Numbered from the stretch's first letter, positions 20,321-30,316 are shown. The stretch is 64,000 nt of DNA from an uncultured Clostridia bacterium (GCA_944386805.1 CALXCO010000001.1:124001-188000); one strand, 5' to 3'. Notes: generated from the letters alone by a model not told the origin. Numbers and translations are program-made.

Positions 20321-21223
20321 ATGCGTCATTTTGATTTGCACGCTGATACGCTCAGTAAGTGCCTGAAAAACCGGAAGAGCCTGATACAGAATGATTTTGC
20401 GATTTCTGTAGAGCGCGGCCGGGTTTTCGACGAATGGGTACAGGTTTTTGCGGCTTTTGTGCCGGATGAATATCACGGCAGTAAGGGGTATCATCGTTTT
20501 CTGCTGGAAGCGGAGCAGCTGTCGAAAGCTTTTGAGGAAAGCGACCAGATCGTGCCTTACGACCCGAAAAATGTCCGTCCCGGCGTCTGCAATGCAATGC
20601 TGGCAGTCGAAGGCGGCGCCGCAATGGGCGGCCGGATTGAACGGATTGATGAGCTGTACCAGATGGGTGTACGGATGTTTTCGCTTTGCTGGAACGGGGA
20701 GACCGATCTGGCGGGTGGAACGGCGACAGAAGCCGGACTGTCCAGACTGGGGAAGGAAGCAGTCCGGGAGCTGGAAGCCCACAGGATTATCATCGACGTT
20801 TCCCATATGAACAACTACAGCTTCTGGGATTTGTGCGAAGTGGCACAGCGGCCGTTTATTGCATCCCATTCCAACTGTTTTGAACTGTGTTCTCACCGCC
20901 GCAACCTGGATGATTTGCAGATCAAAGAAATTATCCGCCGCAAAGGCCTGATCGGTATTAATTTCTACCCGGTCTTTGTCAACGGCGAAAGCGACGCGAG
21001 CTTCCAGGAAATCAGACGGCATATCCGGCATATCATCGCCCTGGGCGGCGAAGATTGCATTGCAGTCGGCAGTGATTTTGACGGAGCGGCGATGCCCTCC
21101 TGTCTGCCGTCGATTGACCGCATCCCAGACTGGCACGCCAATCTGTGCAAACACTTCGATCCGGAGACGGTCGAGAAGATTACCTTTAAAAATGCCCAGC
21201 GTTTCATGATGGAAAACCTGTAA
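20321..21223 (+). CDS. Membrane dipeptidase-like hydrolase (peptidase M19)
   Basis: The 300-residue protein follows the M19 pattern: metal ligands in HFDLHADTL, a bridging glutamate in AVEGG, histidines in IDVSHMN and ASHSNC, and an aspartate in VGSDFDG. M19 enzymes are zinc hydrolases that cut dipeptides, including some D-containing ones. No signal peptide is present, so it is likely cytosolic despite the family name. GAAAGGAAG precedes the ATG. It follows rnhB by 27 bases and precedes thrC by 68, probably as part of a longer transcript. Confidence 0.9.
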   Translation: MRHFDLHADTLSKCLKNRKSLIQNDFAISVERGRVFDEWVQVFAAFVPDEYHGSKGYHRFLLEAEQLSKAFEESDQIVPYDPKNVRPGVCNAMLAVEGGAAMGGRIERIDELYQMGVRMFSLCWNGETDLAGGTATEAGLSRLGKEAVRELEAHRIIIDVSHMNNYSFWDLCEVAQRPFIASHSNCFELCSHRRNLDDLQIKEIIRRKGLIGINFYPVFVNGESDASFQEIRRHIRHIIALGGEDCIAVGSDFDGAAMPSCLPSIDRIPDWHANLCKHFDPETVEKITFKNAQRFMMENL

Positions 21224-21291
21224 AGCCAACTTGCTTTACAGGACAAAATATCCAAAAATATCCTTTTTATTTTAATGAAGGAGTGCAGACG

Positions 21292-22782
21292 ATGAACTAC
21301 AACAGCACCAGAGACAGCGGCTGTATCGTTACCGCCGCGCAGGCAATCGCACAGGGTATCTCGCAGGAAGGCGGGCTTTTTGTTCCCGAAACCCTGCCGG
21401 TTCTCAGCCGTGAGGACCTTGAGAAGATGATCGGGATGAGTTACAACGAGAAAGCAAAGATGATTCTTTCCCGTTTTCTGACCGACTTTACATCAGAGGA
21501 ACTGGACTACTGCGTCGATAGCGCCTATAATGACCGGAAGTTTGATTCCGCCAATATTTCGGAGATTTCCCGCGTCGGGGATTCGGCCTATCTGCTGGAA
21601 CTGTGGCATGGTCCGACCTGCGCGTTCAAGGATATGGCATTGCAGCTGCTTCCTTTCCTGATGACGACCTCTTCCCGCAAGACTGCTCCTGATAAGGAGA
21701 TTGTCGTGCTGGTTGCGACCTCCGGCGATACCGGAAAAGCAGCGCTGGAAGGGTTTGCCGATGTACCGCATACCCGTATGCTGGTATTTTATCCGGAAAA
21801 TGGCGTCAGCGAGATGCAGAAACTCCAGATGACCACCCAGTCGGGCGAAAACGTTTCGGTTTGCGCGATCAAGGGCAACTTTGACGATGCACAGTCGGGT
21901 GTCAAGAAGATTTTCACCGACCCTGTCATCGAGGCCGAGCTGGAAAAGAACGGCCAGATGTTCTCGTCCGCCAACTCGATCAACTGGGGCCGTCTGGTAC
22001 CGCAGATTGTTTATTATATTGCTGCATACACCACGCTGGTGGAGCAGGGCGAGATTGCGATGGGCGAGACGGTTAACGTCACCGTTCCGACCGGCAACTT
22101 CGGCAATATTCTGGCGGCGTACTATGCAAAGTTGATGGGGCTGCCGATTGGCAAGCTGATCTGTGCTTCCAACCGCAACCGTGTCCTGACCGACTTTATC
22201 CGAACCGGTGTTTATGACCGCAACCGCGATTTTTATACGACAACCTCTCCGTCGATGGATATTCTGATTTCTTCTAACCTGGAACGTCTGCTGTACCAGC
22301 TGTGCGGCAAGGACGACGCGGTAATCCGCGACTGGTTTGGCAAACTGTCGTCCGAGGGAAAATATACCGTTTCGGACAGCGTAAAGGAAAAATTGCAGGC
22401 TGATTTCTGGGGCGGGTTCTGCGATGATGAGCAGACGGCTGCGACGATCAAAAAGACGTTTGAGGAATACGGCTACCTCTGCGATACCCATACGGCGGTC
22501 GCAGTCAAGGTCTATCAGGATTATACCGCCGAAACAGGCGACAAGACCAAGTGCATCATCGCTTCGACTGCTTCTCCTTATAAATTCAACGACGCAGTTC
22601 TGGCAGCGATTACCGATCAGGAGATTCCCGCCGATCCGTTTGAACAGGCGGAGATGCTCTCCCGGATTTCCGGCACAACGCCGCCTGCATCGCTGATGGC
22701 GCTGAAGACCAAGAAAGTCCGCTTTACCGATTCTGTTGACAAGGAACAGATGGTCGAAAAAGTCAAAGAAATGCTGAAATAA
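21292..22782 (+). CDS. thrC: Threonine synthase
   Basis: A PLP enzyme that turns O-phosphohomoserine into threonine. The 496 residues are typical of the longer bacterial ThrC type. The PLP lysine is K113 in HGPTCAFKDMALQ, and TSGDTGKAA and the phosphate-binding TGNFGN are present. The ATG at 21292 follows AAGGAG at good spacing, while an in-frame GTG three codons earlier sits on the ribosome binding site. No other threonine gene is linked, although asd, which feeds the same pathway, lies in this window at 42884. Confidence 0.95.
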   Translation: MNYNSTRDSGCIVTAAQAIAQGISQEGGLFVPETLPVLSREDLEKMIGMSYNEKAKMILSRFLTDFTSEELDYCVDSAYNDRKFDSANISEISRVGDSAYLLELWHGPTCAFKDMALQLLPFLMTTSSRKTAPDKEIVVLVATSGDTGKAALEGFADVPHTRMLVFYPENGVSEMQKLQMTTQSGENVSVCAIKGNFDDAQSGVKKIFTDPVIEAELEKNGQMFSSANSINWGRLVPQIVYYIAAYTTLVEQGEIAMGETVNVTVPTGNFGNILAAYYAKLMGLPIGKLICASNRNRVLTDFIRTGVYDRNRDFYTTTSPSMDILISSNLERLLYQLCGKDDAVIRDWFGKLSSEGKYTVSDSVKEKLQADFWGGFCDDEQTAATIKKTFEEYGYLCDTHTAVAVKVYQDYTAETGDKTKCIIASTASPYKFNDAVLAAITDQEIPADPFEQAEMLSRISGTTPPASLMALKTKKVRFTDSVDKEQMVEKVKEMLK

Positions 22783-22797
22783 GGAAAGGAAGCGTTC

Positions 22798-23475
22798 ATG
22801 AGTCTGTTTGCCATCTCCGATCTGCACCTGTCGCTGGGGGTAGATAAGCCGATGGACGTTTTCCGCGGCTGGGAAAATTATGTTGAGCGGCTGGAGGAAA
22901 ACTGGAAGCAGCTGGTAAGTCCGGAGGACACCGTTGTAATCGCGGGGGACATTTCCTGGGGGCTGGACCTGGCCGAGACGGTCGAAGATTTTAAATGGAT
23001 CGACCGGATGCCCGGCCAGAAAATCCTGCTCAAAGGCAACCACGATCTCTGGTTTTCCACCAAGTCTAAAGTCGAGCGTTTTTTTCAGGAACAGGGCTTT
23101 ACAACCCTGAAAATCCTGTTCAACAACGCCTACCGTTATGAAGATCTGGTCCTTTGCGGGACAAGAGGCTGGATGAACGATCAGACGGACAAAAAGGTCC
23201 TCAACCGTGAGTGCGGGCGGCTCCGATTGTCCCTCGAAGAGGGAAAGAAGCTCGGAGGGACACCGGTCGTCTTTCTGCATTATCCGCCGGTGTACGGCAG
23301 CGGGGACTGTCCGGAGATCCTGGAGGTTCTGCACCAGTACCAGATTGAACAGGTCTATTACGGGCATATTCACGGCTATTCAGCGGGATATGCGATCAAC
23401 GGTGTGCGGGAAGGAATTCATTTCCAGCTGCTTTCTTGTGATTATCTCCATTTCACCCCGATGAAAATTGTATAA
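22798..23475 (+). CDS. Calcineurin-like metallophosphoesterase
   Basis: The 225 residues carry the full metal-binding set: DLHL, GDISW, GNHDLW, and the C-terminal pairs LHYPP and GHIHG. Such enzymes hydrolyse phosphomono- or diesters; the substrate cannot be read from the sequence. It is cytosolic and lies 15 bases after thrC with a GGAAAGGAAG site, so the two are co-transcribed. No terminator is evident before the tig promoter. Confidence 0.85.
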   Translation: MSLFAISDLHLSLGVDKPMDVFRGWENYVERLEENWKQLVSPEDTVVIAGDISWGLDLAETVEDFKWIDRMPGQKILLKGNHDLWFSTKSKVERFFQEQGFTTLKILFNNAYRYEDLVLCGTRGWMNDQTDKKVLNRECGRLRLSLEEGKKLGGTPVVFLHYPPVYGSGDCPEILEVLHQYQIEQVYYGHIHGYSAGYAINGVREGIHFQLLSCDYLHFTPMKIV

Positions 23476-23508
23476 ATTGTAACAAATGCAAAATTGGTGT
23501 CAAACTAC

Positions 23509-23537
23509 TGGCTTTTTTTACAAGTTTGTGGTATAAT
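23509..23537 (+). promoter_or_regulatory. Promoter of tig
   Basis: TGTGGTATAAT is an extended -10 box at 23527-23537, while the -35 region (TGGCTT) is weak. It lies about 95 bases before the tig start. Confidence 0.55.
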
Positions 23538-23629
23538 GAACCTTGCGTGTTAAGTAAATCATGTCTGCCGGAAAGACAAGCTTTTTGGCGTCTGATCCGC
23601 AGAGAATACGATAGGAAGGAATGTTTCCA

Positions 23630-24913
23630 ATGTTAGTGTCCAAAAACCCTGTTGAAACCAACAAGTATGAACTGATTGTCTCGGTTCCTGCCGAGGAGTT
23701 CGCAGCTGCCTGCGATAAGGTATTCAAAAAGAGAGCAAAACAGTTCCAGGTTCCTGGTTTCAGAAAAGGCAAAGCTCCCAGAAAGACGATTGAAAAGCTG
23801 TATGGCGAAGGCGTCTTCTTTGAAGAAGCAGTCAACGACGTTGCACCTGTTGCGCTGCAGGCTGCATACGACGAGTCCGGCCTGGAGATTGTTGTCAGAC
23901 CTGAAGTTGAGGTCACTGCTGTTTCCAAAGAAGAGGGCGTTACGATGAAGGCAACCTGCATCGTAAAACCTGAAGTTGTCGTCAAGAACTACAAGGGCAT
24001 CAAGGCATCCAAGGATGTTGCTCCTGTTACCGATGAAGAAGTCGACGCTGAAATCGAAAGAATGCGCAACCGCAATGCCCGCACCATCACGGTTGAGGAC
24101 CGCGCAGCTGCAAATGGTGATATCGTCAACATCGACTTTGAAGGCTTTGTCGACGGCAAGGCTTTTGAGGGCGGCAAGGCTGAGAGATTCAACCTGACCC
24201 TCGGTTCCGGTCAGTTCATCCCCGGTTTTGAAGATCAGATCGTTGGCCATAACACCGGCGACGAGTTTGATGTCAATGTTACCTTCCCGGAGGATTATCA
24301 GGCTTCTGAGCTGGCTGGCAAGCCCGCTGTCTTCAAATGCAAACTGCATGAGATTTCCGCTAAAGAGCTGCCCGCTCTGGACGACGAGTTCGTCAAAGAC
24401 GTTTCCGAGTTCGACACTCTCGATGATCTGAAGGCTGACATTCGTTCCAAGCTGACTACCAGCAAGGAAAATGCTGCCAACACCGCTTTTGAGAACACCC
24501 TGATCGACGGCGTCATCGCTAACATGGAAGGCGAGATTCCTGAGGAGATGTTCGACGCAAGAGCTGACGAGATGGTTCAGGACTTCGAATACCGTCTGTC
24601 CTCTCAGGGCATGAGCCTGGATGTTTACATGCAGTACACCGGAAGCACCCGTGAATCTCTGCGTGCCTCCTTCAAAGAGCAGGCTACCAGACAGGTCAAG
24701 GTTGCGCTGGCACTTGAGAAGATTGTTGAAGCTGAAGGCATCACCGCAACTGACGAAGAAGTTGAGGCTGAGGTCGCCAAACTGGTTGAACAGTACAAAT
24801 CTCAGAATATCACTGCTGAGCAGATCAAAGCTGCTATGGGCGATCAGCTCAAGAACGACATTGCCCAGAAGAAGGCTGTCGAACTGATCAAGAGCACCGC
24901 TGTTGCCGAGTAA
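23630..24913 (+). CDS. tig: Trigger factor
   Basis: Trigger factor binds the ribosome exit tunnel and folds nascent chains. The 427 residues show the ribosome-binding signature GFRKGKAPRK (about 43-52), a middle FKBP-like prolyl isomerase domain (IDFEGFVDGKAFEGG) and a helical C-terminal chaperone domain. ATG 23630 is preferred over ATG 23621, because AGGAAGG ends one base before the latter and about 10 before the former. The gene heads the order tig-clpP-clpX, as in many Firmicutes. Its codon use is strongly biased, as expected for an abundant protein. Confidence 0.97.
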   Translation: MLVSKNPVETNKYELIVSVPAEEFAAACDKVFKKRAKQFQVPGFRKGKAPRKTIEKLYGEGVFFEEAVNDVAPVALQAAYDESGLEIVVRPEVEVTAVSKEEGVTMKATCIVKPEVVVKNYKGIKASKDVAPVTDEEVDAEIERMRNRNARTITVEDRAAANGDIVNIDFEGFVDGKAFEGGKAERFNLTLGSGQFIPGFEDQIVGHNTGDEFDVNVTFPEDYQASELAGKPAVFKCKLHEISAKELPALDDEFVKDVSEFDTLDDLKADIRSKLTTSKENAANTAFENTLIDGVIANMEGEIPEEMFDARADEMVQDFEYRLSSQGMSLDVYMQYTGSTRESLRASFKEQATRQVKVALALEKIVEAEGITATDEEVEAEVAKLVEQYKSQNITAEQIKAAMGDQLKNDIAQKKAVELIKSTAVAE

Positions 24914-25018
24914 TCGGGGGTTATTCCCGGACGTTTTCTGGAAAGAATTCACGGAAAAGTTCCATTTTCCGGTATAAATTCTTCATGATTATCGGTCAGA
25001 ATAGAAGACGCAGTGTAT

Positions 25019-25051
25019 AAGGGGTGGGGCCTTCTGCCTCACCTCTTTTTG
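25019..25051 (+). terminator. Hairpin between tig and clpP
   Basis: GGTGGGGC and GCCTCACC pair around CTTCT and are followed by TCTTTTTG. It could terminate tig or attenuate transcription into clpP. Confidence 0.6.
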
Positions 25052-25113
25052 TAGTTCCGGCGCCGCTTATCGCGGCAGAGGCCGGCGACTCTATAGATTC
25101 AGGAGGGTTTATC

Positions 25114-25695
25114 ATGAGTTTAGTTCCAATGGTCGTAGAACAGACCGGACGCGGCGAGCGTTCTTACGATATTTTTTCCCGGCTGCTGAATGACCGCATT
25201 GTCATGCTTTGCGAAGAAGTCAACGATGCGTCGGCGAGCCTGGTTGTAGCACAGCTGCTGTACCTGGAAGGCCAGGACCCCGATAAGGACATCCAGCTGT
25301 ATATCAACAGTCCTGGCGGAAGCGTAACGGCCGGCATGGCAATTTATGACACCATGCAGTACATTAAATGCGACGTTTCGACCATCTGCATCGGTATGGC
25401 CGCATCGATGGGTGCATTCCTGCTGTCCAGCGGCGCCAAGGGCAAACGTTTTGTCCTGCCCAACGCGGAAGTTATGATTCATCAGCCTTCCGGCGGCTCT
25501 CAGGGCCAGGCGACCGACATTATGATTCAGGCGGCGCATATTCAGCGGACCAAAGAGAAACTGAACAAGATTCTGGCAGCCAATACCGGAAAGCCGGTTG
25601 AACAGATTGCGGCAGACACCGAGCGTGACAACTGGATGACCGCGACTGAGGCGGTTGAATACGGCCTGGTTGACAAGATGATTGAAAAGCGCTGA
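25114..25695 (+). CDS. clpP: ATP-dependent Clp protease proteolytic subunit
   Basis: ClpP forms the barrel-shaped serine protease that degrades substrates unfolded by ClpX or ClpC. The product has 193 residues from the ATG at 25114, which follows AGGAGGG; the longer in-frame start would cross the preceding hairpin. The catalytic triad is S98 (GMAASMG), H123 (MIHQPSGG) and D172 (ERDNW). The processing-type N-terminus [19 protein letters not shown] is typical. clpX follows 42 bases later, and the two form a functional pair. Confidence 0.98.
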   Translation: MSLVPMVVEQTGRGERSYDIFSRLLNDRIVMLCEEVNDASASLVVAQLLYLEGQDPDKDIQLYINSPGGSVTAGMAIYDTMQYIKCDVSTICIGMAASMGAFLLSSGAKGKRFVLPNAEVMIHQPSGGSQGQATDIMIQAAHIQRTKEKLNKILAANTGKPVEQIAADTERDNWMTATEAVEYGLVDKMIEKR

Positions 25696-25737
25696 GCGCT
25701 CAGTTATCACGAAGGAAAGGTCAGGTAATGAAAACTT

Positions 25738-27030
25738 ATGGCTGATTACGGCGATAATTCCATTCGGTGCAGCTTTTGCGGAAAACGGGATCACAGTGTC
25801 CGCAGGATGCTGCATGCGGGGAATGCAAATATCTGCGACGAATGTGTCGCGCTTTGTTATCAGATGCTGTCGGAGGAGGGGCTGTTCCCTTCGGTTGCTG
25901 ATGCACGTTATAAACCGGTAGCCGGCGACGAGGATATCACGCTGCTGAAACCGGCGGAGATCAAGGCTGTTCTCGATCAGTATGTCATTGGTCAGGATAA
26001 GGCGAAGGTCACCCTGTCGGTTGCGGTTTACAACCATTACAAGCGGATTCTGCATGAAAGCACCGACGACGATGACGATGTGGAACTGCAAAAGAGTAAT
26101 GTCCTGCTGCTGGGTCCGACCGGTGTCGGCAAAACTTTGCTGGCACAGACACTGGCGAAGATTCTGAATGTTCCGTTTGCGATTGCGGACGCGACGACGC
26201 TGACCGAAGCCGGTTATGTCGGCGACGACGTTGAAAACGTGCTGGTCCGTCTGCTGCAGGCAGCTGACTTTGACGTTGAAGCAGCCGAACACGGCATTAT
26301 TTATATTGACGAAATCGACAAGATCACCCGTAAATCGGAGAACACTTCGATTACCCGTGACGTCAGCGGCGAAGGTGTCCAGCAGGCATTGCTGAAGATT
26401 CTGGAGGGTACCATCTCCAACGTACCGCCTCAGGGTGGACGCAAGCATCCCCAGCAGGAGATGATTCAGGTCGATACCAGCAACATCCTCTTTATCTGCG
26501 GCGGCGCATTTGAGGGGATTGAGCGGATCATCGAAAAACGTACCGATTCTTCCACCCTCGGTTTTGGCGCGGATATCCGCAGCAAAAAGGAAATCACCAA
26601 GGGCGAAGCACTGAAGAACCTGATTCCGGACGATCTGGTCAAATTCGGCCTGATTCCGGAGCTGGTCGGCCGTCTGCCGGTCGTCACGACGCTGGAAGAC
26701 CTGAGTGTCGACCAGATGGTTCGTGTCCTCAAGGAACCGCGCAACAGTCTGCTTAAGCAGTATATCCATCTGTTCAAGCTGGATGATGTTGAGCTGGTGA
26801 TGGGAGACGATACCCTGCGCGCGGTTGCTGAAGAAGCGATTAAGCGTAAAACGGGCGCCCGTGGTCTGCGCAATGTCATGGAGGATACCCTTAACCAGCT
26901 GATGTTTGAGGTTCCGTCCGACCCGACGATTGCAAAGGTTACGATTACTCCGGAAACGGTCCGGGAGGGTGCTGCACCTGTACTGGAATACCGCCAGCCG
27001 GAAAACCCCAAGCTGAAATCGAAAAACTGA
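25738..27030 (+). CDS. clpX: ATP-dependent Clp protease ATP-binding subunit ClpX
   Basis: ClpX is the AAA+ unfoldase that feeds ClpP. The 430 residues start with a zinc-binding domain (C11, C14, C33, C36). The AAA+ module follows, with Walker A GPTGVGKT (126-133), Walker B IYIDEIDK and the ClpP-docking loop near IGF-type sequence (here LGFGAD). A stop codon lies three codons upstream in frame, so the ATG at 25738 is the only good start, although its ribosome binding site is distant. The gene ends at a strong terminator. Confidence 0.98.
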   Translation: MADYGDNSIRCSFCGKRDHSVRRMLHAGNANICDECVALCYQMLSEEGLFPSVADARYKPVAGDEDITLLKPAEIKAVLDQYVIGQDKAKVTLSVAVYNHYKRILHESTDDDDDVELQKSNVLLLGPTGVGKTLLAQTLAKILNVPFAIADATTLTEAGYVGDDVENVLVRLLQAADFDVEAAEHGIIYIDEIDKITRKSENTSITRDVSGEGVQQALLKILEGTISNVPPQGGRKHPQQEMIQVDTSNILFICGGAFEGIERIIEKRTDSSTLGFGADIRSKKEITKGEALKNLIPDDLVKFGLIPELVGRLPVVTTLEDLSVDQMVRVLKEPRNSLLKQYIHLFKLDDVELVMGDDTLRAVAEEAIKRKTGARGLRNVMEDTLNQLMFEVPSDPTIAKVTITPETVREGAAPVLEYRQPENPKLKSKN

Positions 27031-27051
27031 CAGCGATTATAGCAATATGCC

Positions 27052-27086
27052 AAAAAGCCACAGACGAAATTCGCCTGTGGCTTTTT
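27052..27086 (+). terminator. Terminator of clpX
   Basis: AAAAAGCCACAG and CTGTGGCTTTTT form a perfect 12-bp stem with its own T tract. Confidence 0.9.
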
Positions 27087-27110
27087 ATGTTTCTGTTCCG
27101 AGTTTATAAA

Positions 27111-27153
27111 CAAACGCAGAACCGGGGGAGAGTTGATTCCGGCTCTGCGTTTT
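27111..27153 (-). terminator. Terminator of the GH1 gene
   Basis: On the minus strand AAAACGCAGAGCCGG pairs with CCGGTTCTGCGTTT with one mismatch and is followed by GTTTATAAAC. It lies about 40 bases after the GH1 stop. Confidence 0.7.
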
Positions 27154-27190
27154 GGGTCACCTGCTGAGAGCAGGCAGGTATCTGTTTATT

Positions 27191-28570
27191 TTATCCATCC
27201 AGTTCTTCGCCGTTGGAGCCGAAGACTTTCTGAATCCAGTAAAAGCTCTTTTTCGGGACTCTGCGCAGGTCGCGGAGGTCTTTTTCGGTACGGTTGACGA
27301 AGACAAAGCCATAGCGTTTGGCCATTTCACAGTGGCTGGAGAGGATGTCAATCGGTCCCCAGGTGACATAGCCCAGGCATTCAACTCCGTCTTCCTCGAT
27401 TGCTTTCTTCATCTGGATGATATGGTTCTTATGGTATTCGATGCGTTCATCGTCCTGAATCAGGCTGCCGTCTTCCGGCAGCTCTTCGCGGCAGCCGACG
27501 CCGTTTTCAAGGATAAAGATCGGCTTGCCAAAGCGGTAATACATCTCGTGCATCAGGGTACGCAGGCCGACAGCGTCCTTTGCCCAGCCCCATTCATTGT
27601 ATTTGACATAAGGGTTCTTAATGCCACCCTTGCCGGCGACTGCGGCAGGAGGCAGCTGCTGGTCGAAGTCCTGCGCCTTGACCGTCTGGCTCTGGTAGTA
27701 GCTGAACGCGAGGTAGTCGACCGTATTAGACAGGATTTCCTCGTCGCCTTCTTGGAATTCCGGCATCCAGCCGTGTTTGGTCAGATAATTGACCATAAAT
27801 GCGGGGTATTTGCCGTTCGCAAAGACACTGGCATGGAAGTAACTCAGATAATCGTTGCAGCGAAGGGCAAAGTTGACATCGTCAGGGCAGCAGGTTTCGG
27901 GATAGGTCGGCGTTGCAGCGATCATACCGCAGATCTTGGCATCGGGAGCAACTTCCCGCAGGACCTTGACAGCCTTGCAGTGGGCGAGGAAAACATTGTG
28001 GTTAACCTGATAGAGGAATTTTGTCGGGTCGACGCCTTCCGGAACCCGCTCCGCGTTGGAGAAAATCAGTCCCATCGCATGGAGGTTCTGTTCGTTGAAG
28101 GTCATCCAGTGCTTTACCCGGTCGCCATAACGGGTCATAATCAGCCGTGCATACCGTTCAAAGCAATCGACTACATACCGGCTGGCGAAGCCGTTGTAAT
28201 CCTTTTCGAGGTGATAGGGGGTATCAAAGTGGTACATGCAGATCATCGGGGTGATGCCGTTGGCGATCAGCTCGTTGATAACATTGTCATAAAACTGCAG
28301 GCCTTCCTCGTTGGGCTCATCGTCACCGTTGGGGATAACACGCGCCCAGCAGATCGAGAACCGGTAGAAGTTGCAGCCCATCTTTTTCAGCCAGCCGATA
28401 TCTTCTTTATAACGGTGGTAGAAATCGATGCCGACCTTCCAGTCGGAGAAGCGGGGGTCGGTCGGACGGACATCATAAATCGACAGACCTTTGCCGCCTT
28501 CATCCCAGGCGCCTTCGGCCTGGAAAGAGGATGCAGAACCGCCCCAGTAAAAATTCTTCGGTAAACTCAT
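27191..28570 (-). CDS. 6-phospho-beta-glucosidase-like GH1 enzyme
   Basis: The 459-residue protein is a GH1 TIM barrel with the acid/base glutamate E160 in TFNEQN and the nucleophile E355 in ILENGVG. The late segment SSHCEMAKRYGF resembles the S...K.Y phosphate-binding motif of 6-phospho-beta-glycosidases, so phosphorylated beta-glucosides are the likely substrate. No signal peptide is seen. GAAAGGAAG precedes the ATG. It is a single gene with no linked PTS transporter, so sugar import must be encoded elsewhere. Plain beta-glucosidase activity remains possible. Confidence 0.85.
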   Translation of the reverse strand: MSLPKNFYWGGSASSFQAEGAWDEGGKGLSIYDVRPTDPRFSDWKVGIDFYHRYKEDIGWLKKMGCNFYRFSICWARVIPNGDDEPNEEGLQFYDNVINELIANGITPMICMYHFDTPYHLEKDYNGFASRYVVDCFERYARLIMTRYGDRVKHWMTFNEQNLHAMGLIFSNAERVPEGVDPTKFLYQVNHNVFLAHCKAVKVLREVAPDAKICGMIAATPTYPETCCPDDVNFALRCNDYLSYFHASVFANGKYPAFMVNYLTKHGWMPEFQEGDEEILSNTVDYLAFSYYQSQTVKAQDFDQQLPPAAVAGKGGIKNPYVKYNEWGWAKDAVGLRTLMHEMYYRFGKPIFILENGVGCREELPEDGSLIQDDERIEYHKNHIIQMKKAIEEDGVECLGYVTWGPIDILSSHCEMAKRYGFVFVNRTEKDLRDLRRVPKKSFYWIQKVFGSNGEELDG

Positions 28571-28626
28571 GGCAAATCTTCCTTTCTGTTAAAATGGTTG
28601 GGTTTGGAAAATTTTATCTTGCTTCT

Positions 28627-28655
28627 ATGATAGCTGATTTACCTGACTGTTACAA
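28627..28655 (-). promoter_or_regulatory. Sigma-A promoter of the GH1 gene
   Basis: On the minus strand TTGTAA and TATCAT are separated by 17 bases, about 57 bases before the ATG. Confidence 0.65.
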
Positions 28656-28764
28656 GGTGTTTGCACAAAATCATCAGATTCTGTAACATTTTTGCTGCCA
28701 GGCCGAGAAATATTGTAAAAACAATAGAAAATGTGTGAAATCGTCTGATATTGTAAAAAAACGA

Positions 28765-28793
28765 TTGCAAATCGACTGTTAACGGAGTATAAT
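28765..28793 (+). promoter_or_regulatory. Sigma-A promoter of mgtE
   Basis: TTGCAA and TATAAT are 17 bases apart. The predicted leader to the mgtE ATG is about 165 bases. Confidence 0.75.
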
Positions 28794-28895
28794 ATCTTCT
28801 GGAATTGGATATTCTAAATGAAATTGTCCTTAAAGGGAGTGAGAGTGTGGACGCGTTACCTGGTCGATCGTGTCATGACAAAAACAGAATAATGC

Positions 28896-28948
28896 GGCGC
28901 ACGGAAAGGACAGACAGATAAAGATTTGCCCCTTCTTTTCGGTGCGCC
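28896..28948 (+). promoter_or_regulatory. Hairpin in the mgtE leader
   Basis: GGCGCAC and GTGCGCC pair, with weaker extension through GAAA/TTTC, just before the ribosome binding site AAGGAAGG. The magnesium M-box consensus is not seen, so the class and the signal are unknown. Confidence 0.35.
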
Positions 28949-28966
28949 CGGAAGGAAGGTTTTTTT

Positions 28967-30307
28967 ATGGAAAAAAAAGAGCAGATTTTAAAGCTGATTG
29001 AAGACAAACATTTTTCCGAAGCACGGATGCTTCTGGAAGATGAGCATCCGGCGGATATTGCACAGCTGCTTGACGAGATGGACTCGGTGCAGGGATGCCG
29101 TACCTTCCGGCTGCTGCCCAAGAGTCTGGCGGCAGAGGTCTTTTCCTATCTGGATTCGGACAACCAGCACCGGCTGATTACACTGCTGTCGGATGCTGAG
29201 CTGAAAAGAATTCTGGATGAGATGTATATGGACGATACGGTCGACATGCTGGAGGAACTCCCCGCCAACGTCGTCAAACGTATTTTGCAGCTGAGCCACC
29301 CGGACACCCGCAGCGAGATCAACCGTCTGTGCCGGTATGAAGAGGATACCGCCGGCAGCATCATGACCACTGAGATGATCGACCTGAAACGGTCGATGAC
29401 GGTCAAAGATGCGTTTGACCTGATTCGCAAGGTCGGAACGGATATGGAGACGATCTACACCTGCTATGTTACCGATGAACAGCGGGTGCTGGAAGGTGTG
29501 GTCACCGTCCGCGACCTGCTGCTGCATCCATATGAAGCGAAAGTCGGAGACCTGATGGATGAGGACCCGCTGTCGGTTCAGACAGGGGACGATCAGGAGA
29601 CAATCGCCCAGATGTTCCAGAAATACGATATTTTGACTCTGCCGGTTGTCGACTCGGAAAAACGTCTGGTCGGTATTATCACCATCGATGATGCGGTCGA
29701 CGTCATCCAGGAAGAGAACACCGAGGATATCGAAAAGATGGCGGCTATCCTGCCCGGTGACAAACCGTATCTGAAGACATCGGTATTTGACCTGTGGAAA
29801 CGACGGATTCCGTGGCTGCTGCTGCTGATGATTTCCGCGACCTTTACCGGAAACATCATTACGTCTTTTGAGGACAAGCTGTCCGCATATATCGTACTGA
29901 CCGCCTATATCCCGATGCTGATGGACACCGGCGGAAACTGCGGTTCACAGGCTTCCACTACCGTTATTCGTGGCTTGTCTCTGGGTGAAGTACAGTTCCG
30001 GGATATTTTCCGTGTCATCTGGAAGGAAATCCGGGTTGCGGTTTTGTGCAGTGTGACCCTTGCTGTCTGCAACTTCTTTAAGCTGTTGTTGGTTGACCGG
30101 CTGGAGATGATGGTTGCGCTGACCATCTGCATGACGCTGGTAGTTACGGTATGCTGCTCCAAGCTTATCGGCTGTACGCTGCCGCTGTTTGCGAAGAAGC
30201 TGGGATTTGACCCGGCGGTTATGGCAAGCCCGTTTATCACGACGATTGTTGACGCAATCTCGCTGCTGGTTTATTTTGGCTTTGCGACCATTATTCTGCA
30301 CATCTGA
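28967..30307 (+). CDS. mgtE: Magnesium transporter MgtE
   Basis: MgtE is a membrane channel for magnesium gated by its own cytosolic magnesium sensor. The 446 residues show the superhelical N domain (LEDEHPADIAQLLDEMD), two CBS domains (about residues 130-255) and a C-terminal part of five membrane segments (from about 280). The pore-region motif TGGNCGSQASTTVIRG is intact. The gene has its own promoter and a long leader. It ends at a strong terminator shared with the convergent isomerase gene. Confidence 0.95.
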   Translation: MEKKEQILKLIEDKHFSEARMLLEDEHPADIAQLLDEMDSVQGCRTFRLLPKSLAAEVFSYLDSDNQHRLITLLSDAELKRILDEMYMDDTVDMLEELPANVVKRILQLSHPDTRSEINRLCRYEEDTAGSIMTTEMIDLKRSMTVKDAFDLIRKVGTDMETIYTCYVTDEQRVLEGVVTVRDLLLHPYEAKVGDLMDEDPLSVQTGDDQETIAQMFQKYDILTLPVVDSEKRLVGIITIDDAVDVIQEENTEDIEKMAAILPGDKPYLKTSVFDLWKRRIPWLLLLMISATFTGNIITSFEDKLSAYIVLTAYIPMLMDTGGNCGSQASTTVIRGLSLGEVQFRDIFRVIWKEIRVAVLCSVTLAVCNFFKLLLVDRLEMMVALTICMTLVVTVCCSKLIGCTLPLFAKKLGFDPAVMASPFITTIVDAISLLVYFGFATIILHI

Positions 30308-30316
30308 GACGATGTT

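Noticed and set aside
21493-23373. 626-codon minus-strand frame
   Set aside because: It is antisense to thrC and the phosphoesterase gene, both of which have clear motifs and start signals.
25120-26769. 549-codon minus-strand frame
   Set aside because: It is an antisense shadow of clpP and clpX.
28757-28775. Catabolite (cre) site near the GH1/mgtE promoters
   Set aside because: The minus-strand TTGCAATCGTTTTTT matches the first half of a cre site but lacks the closing cytosine. Too weak to call.
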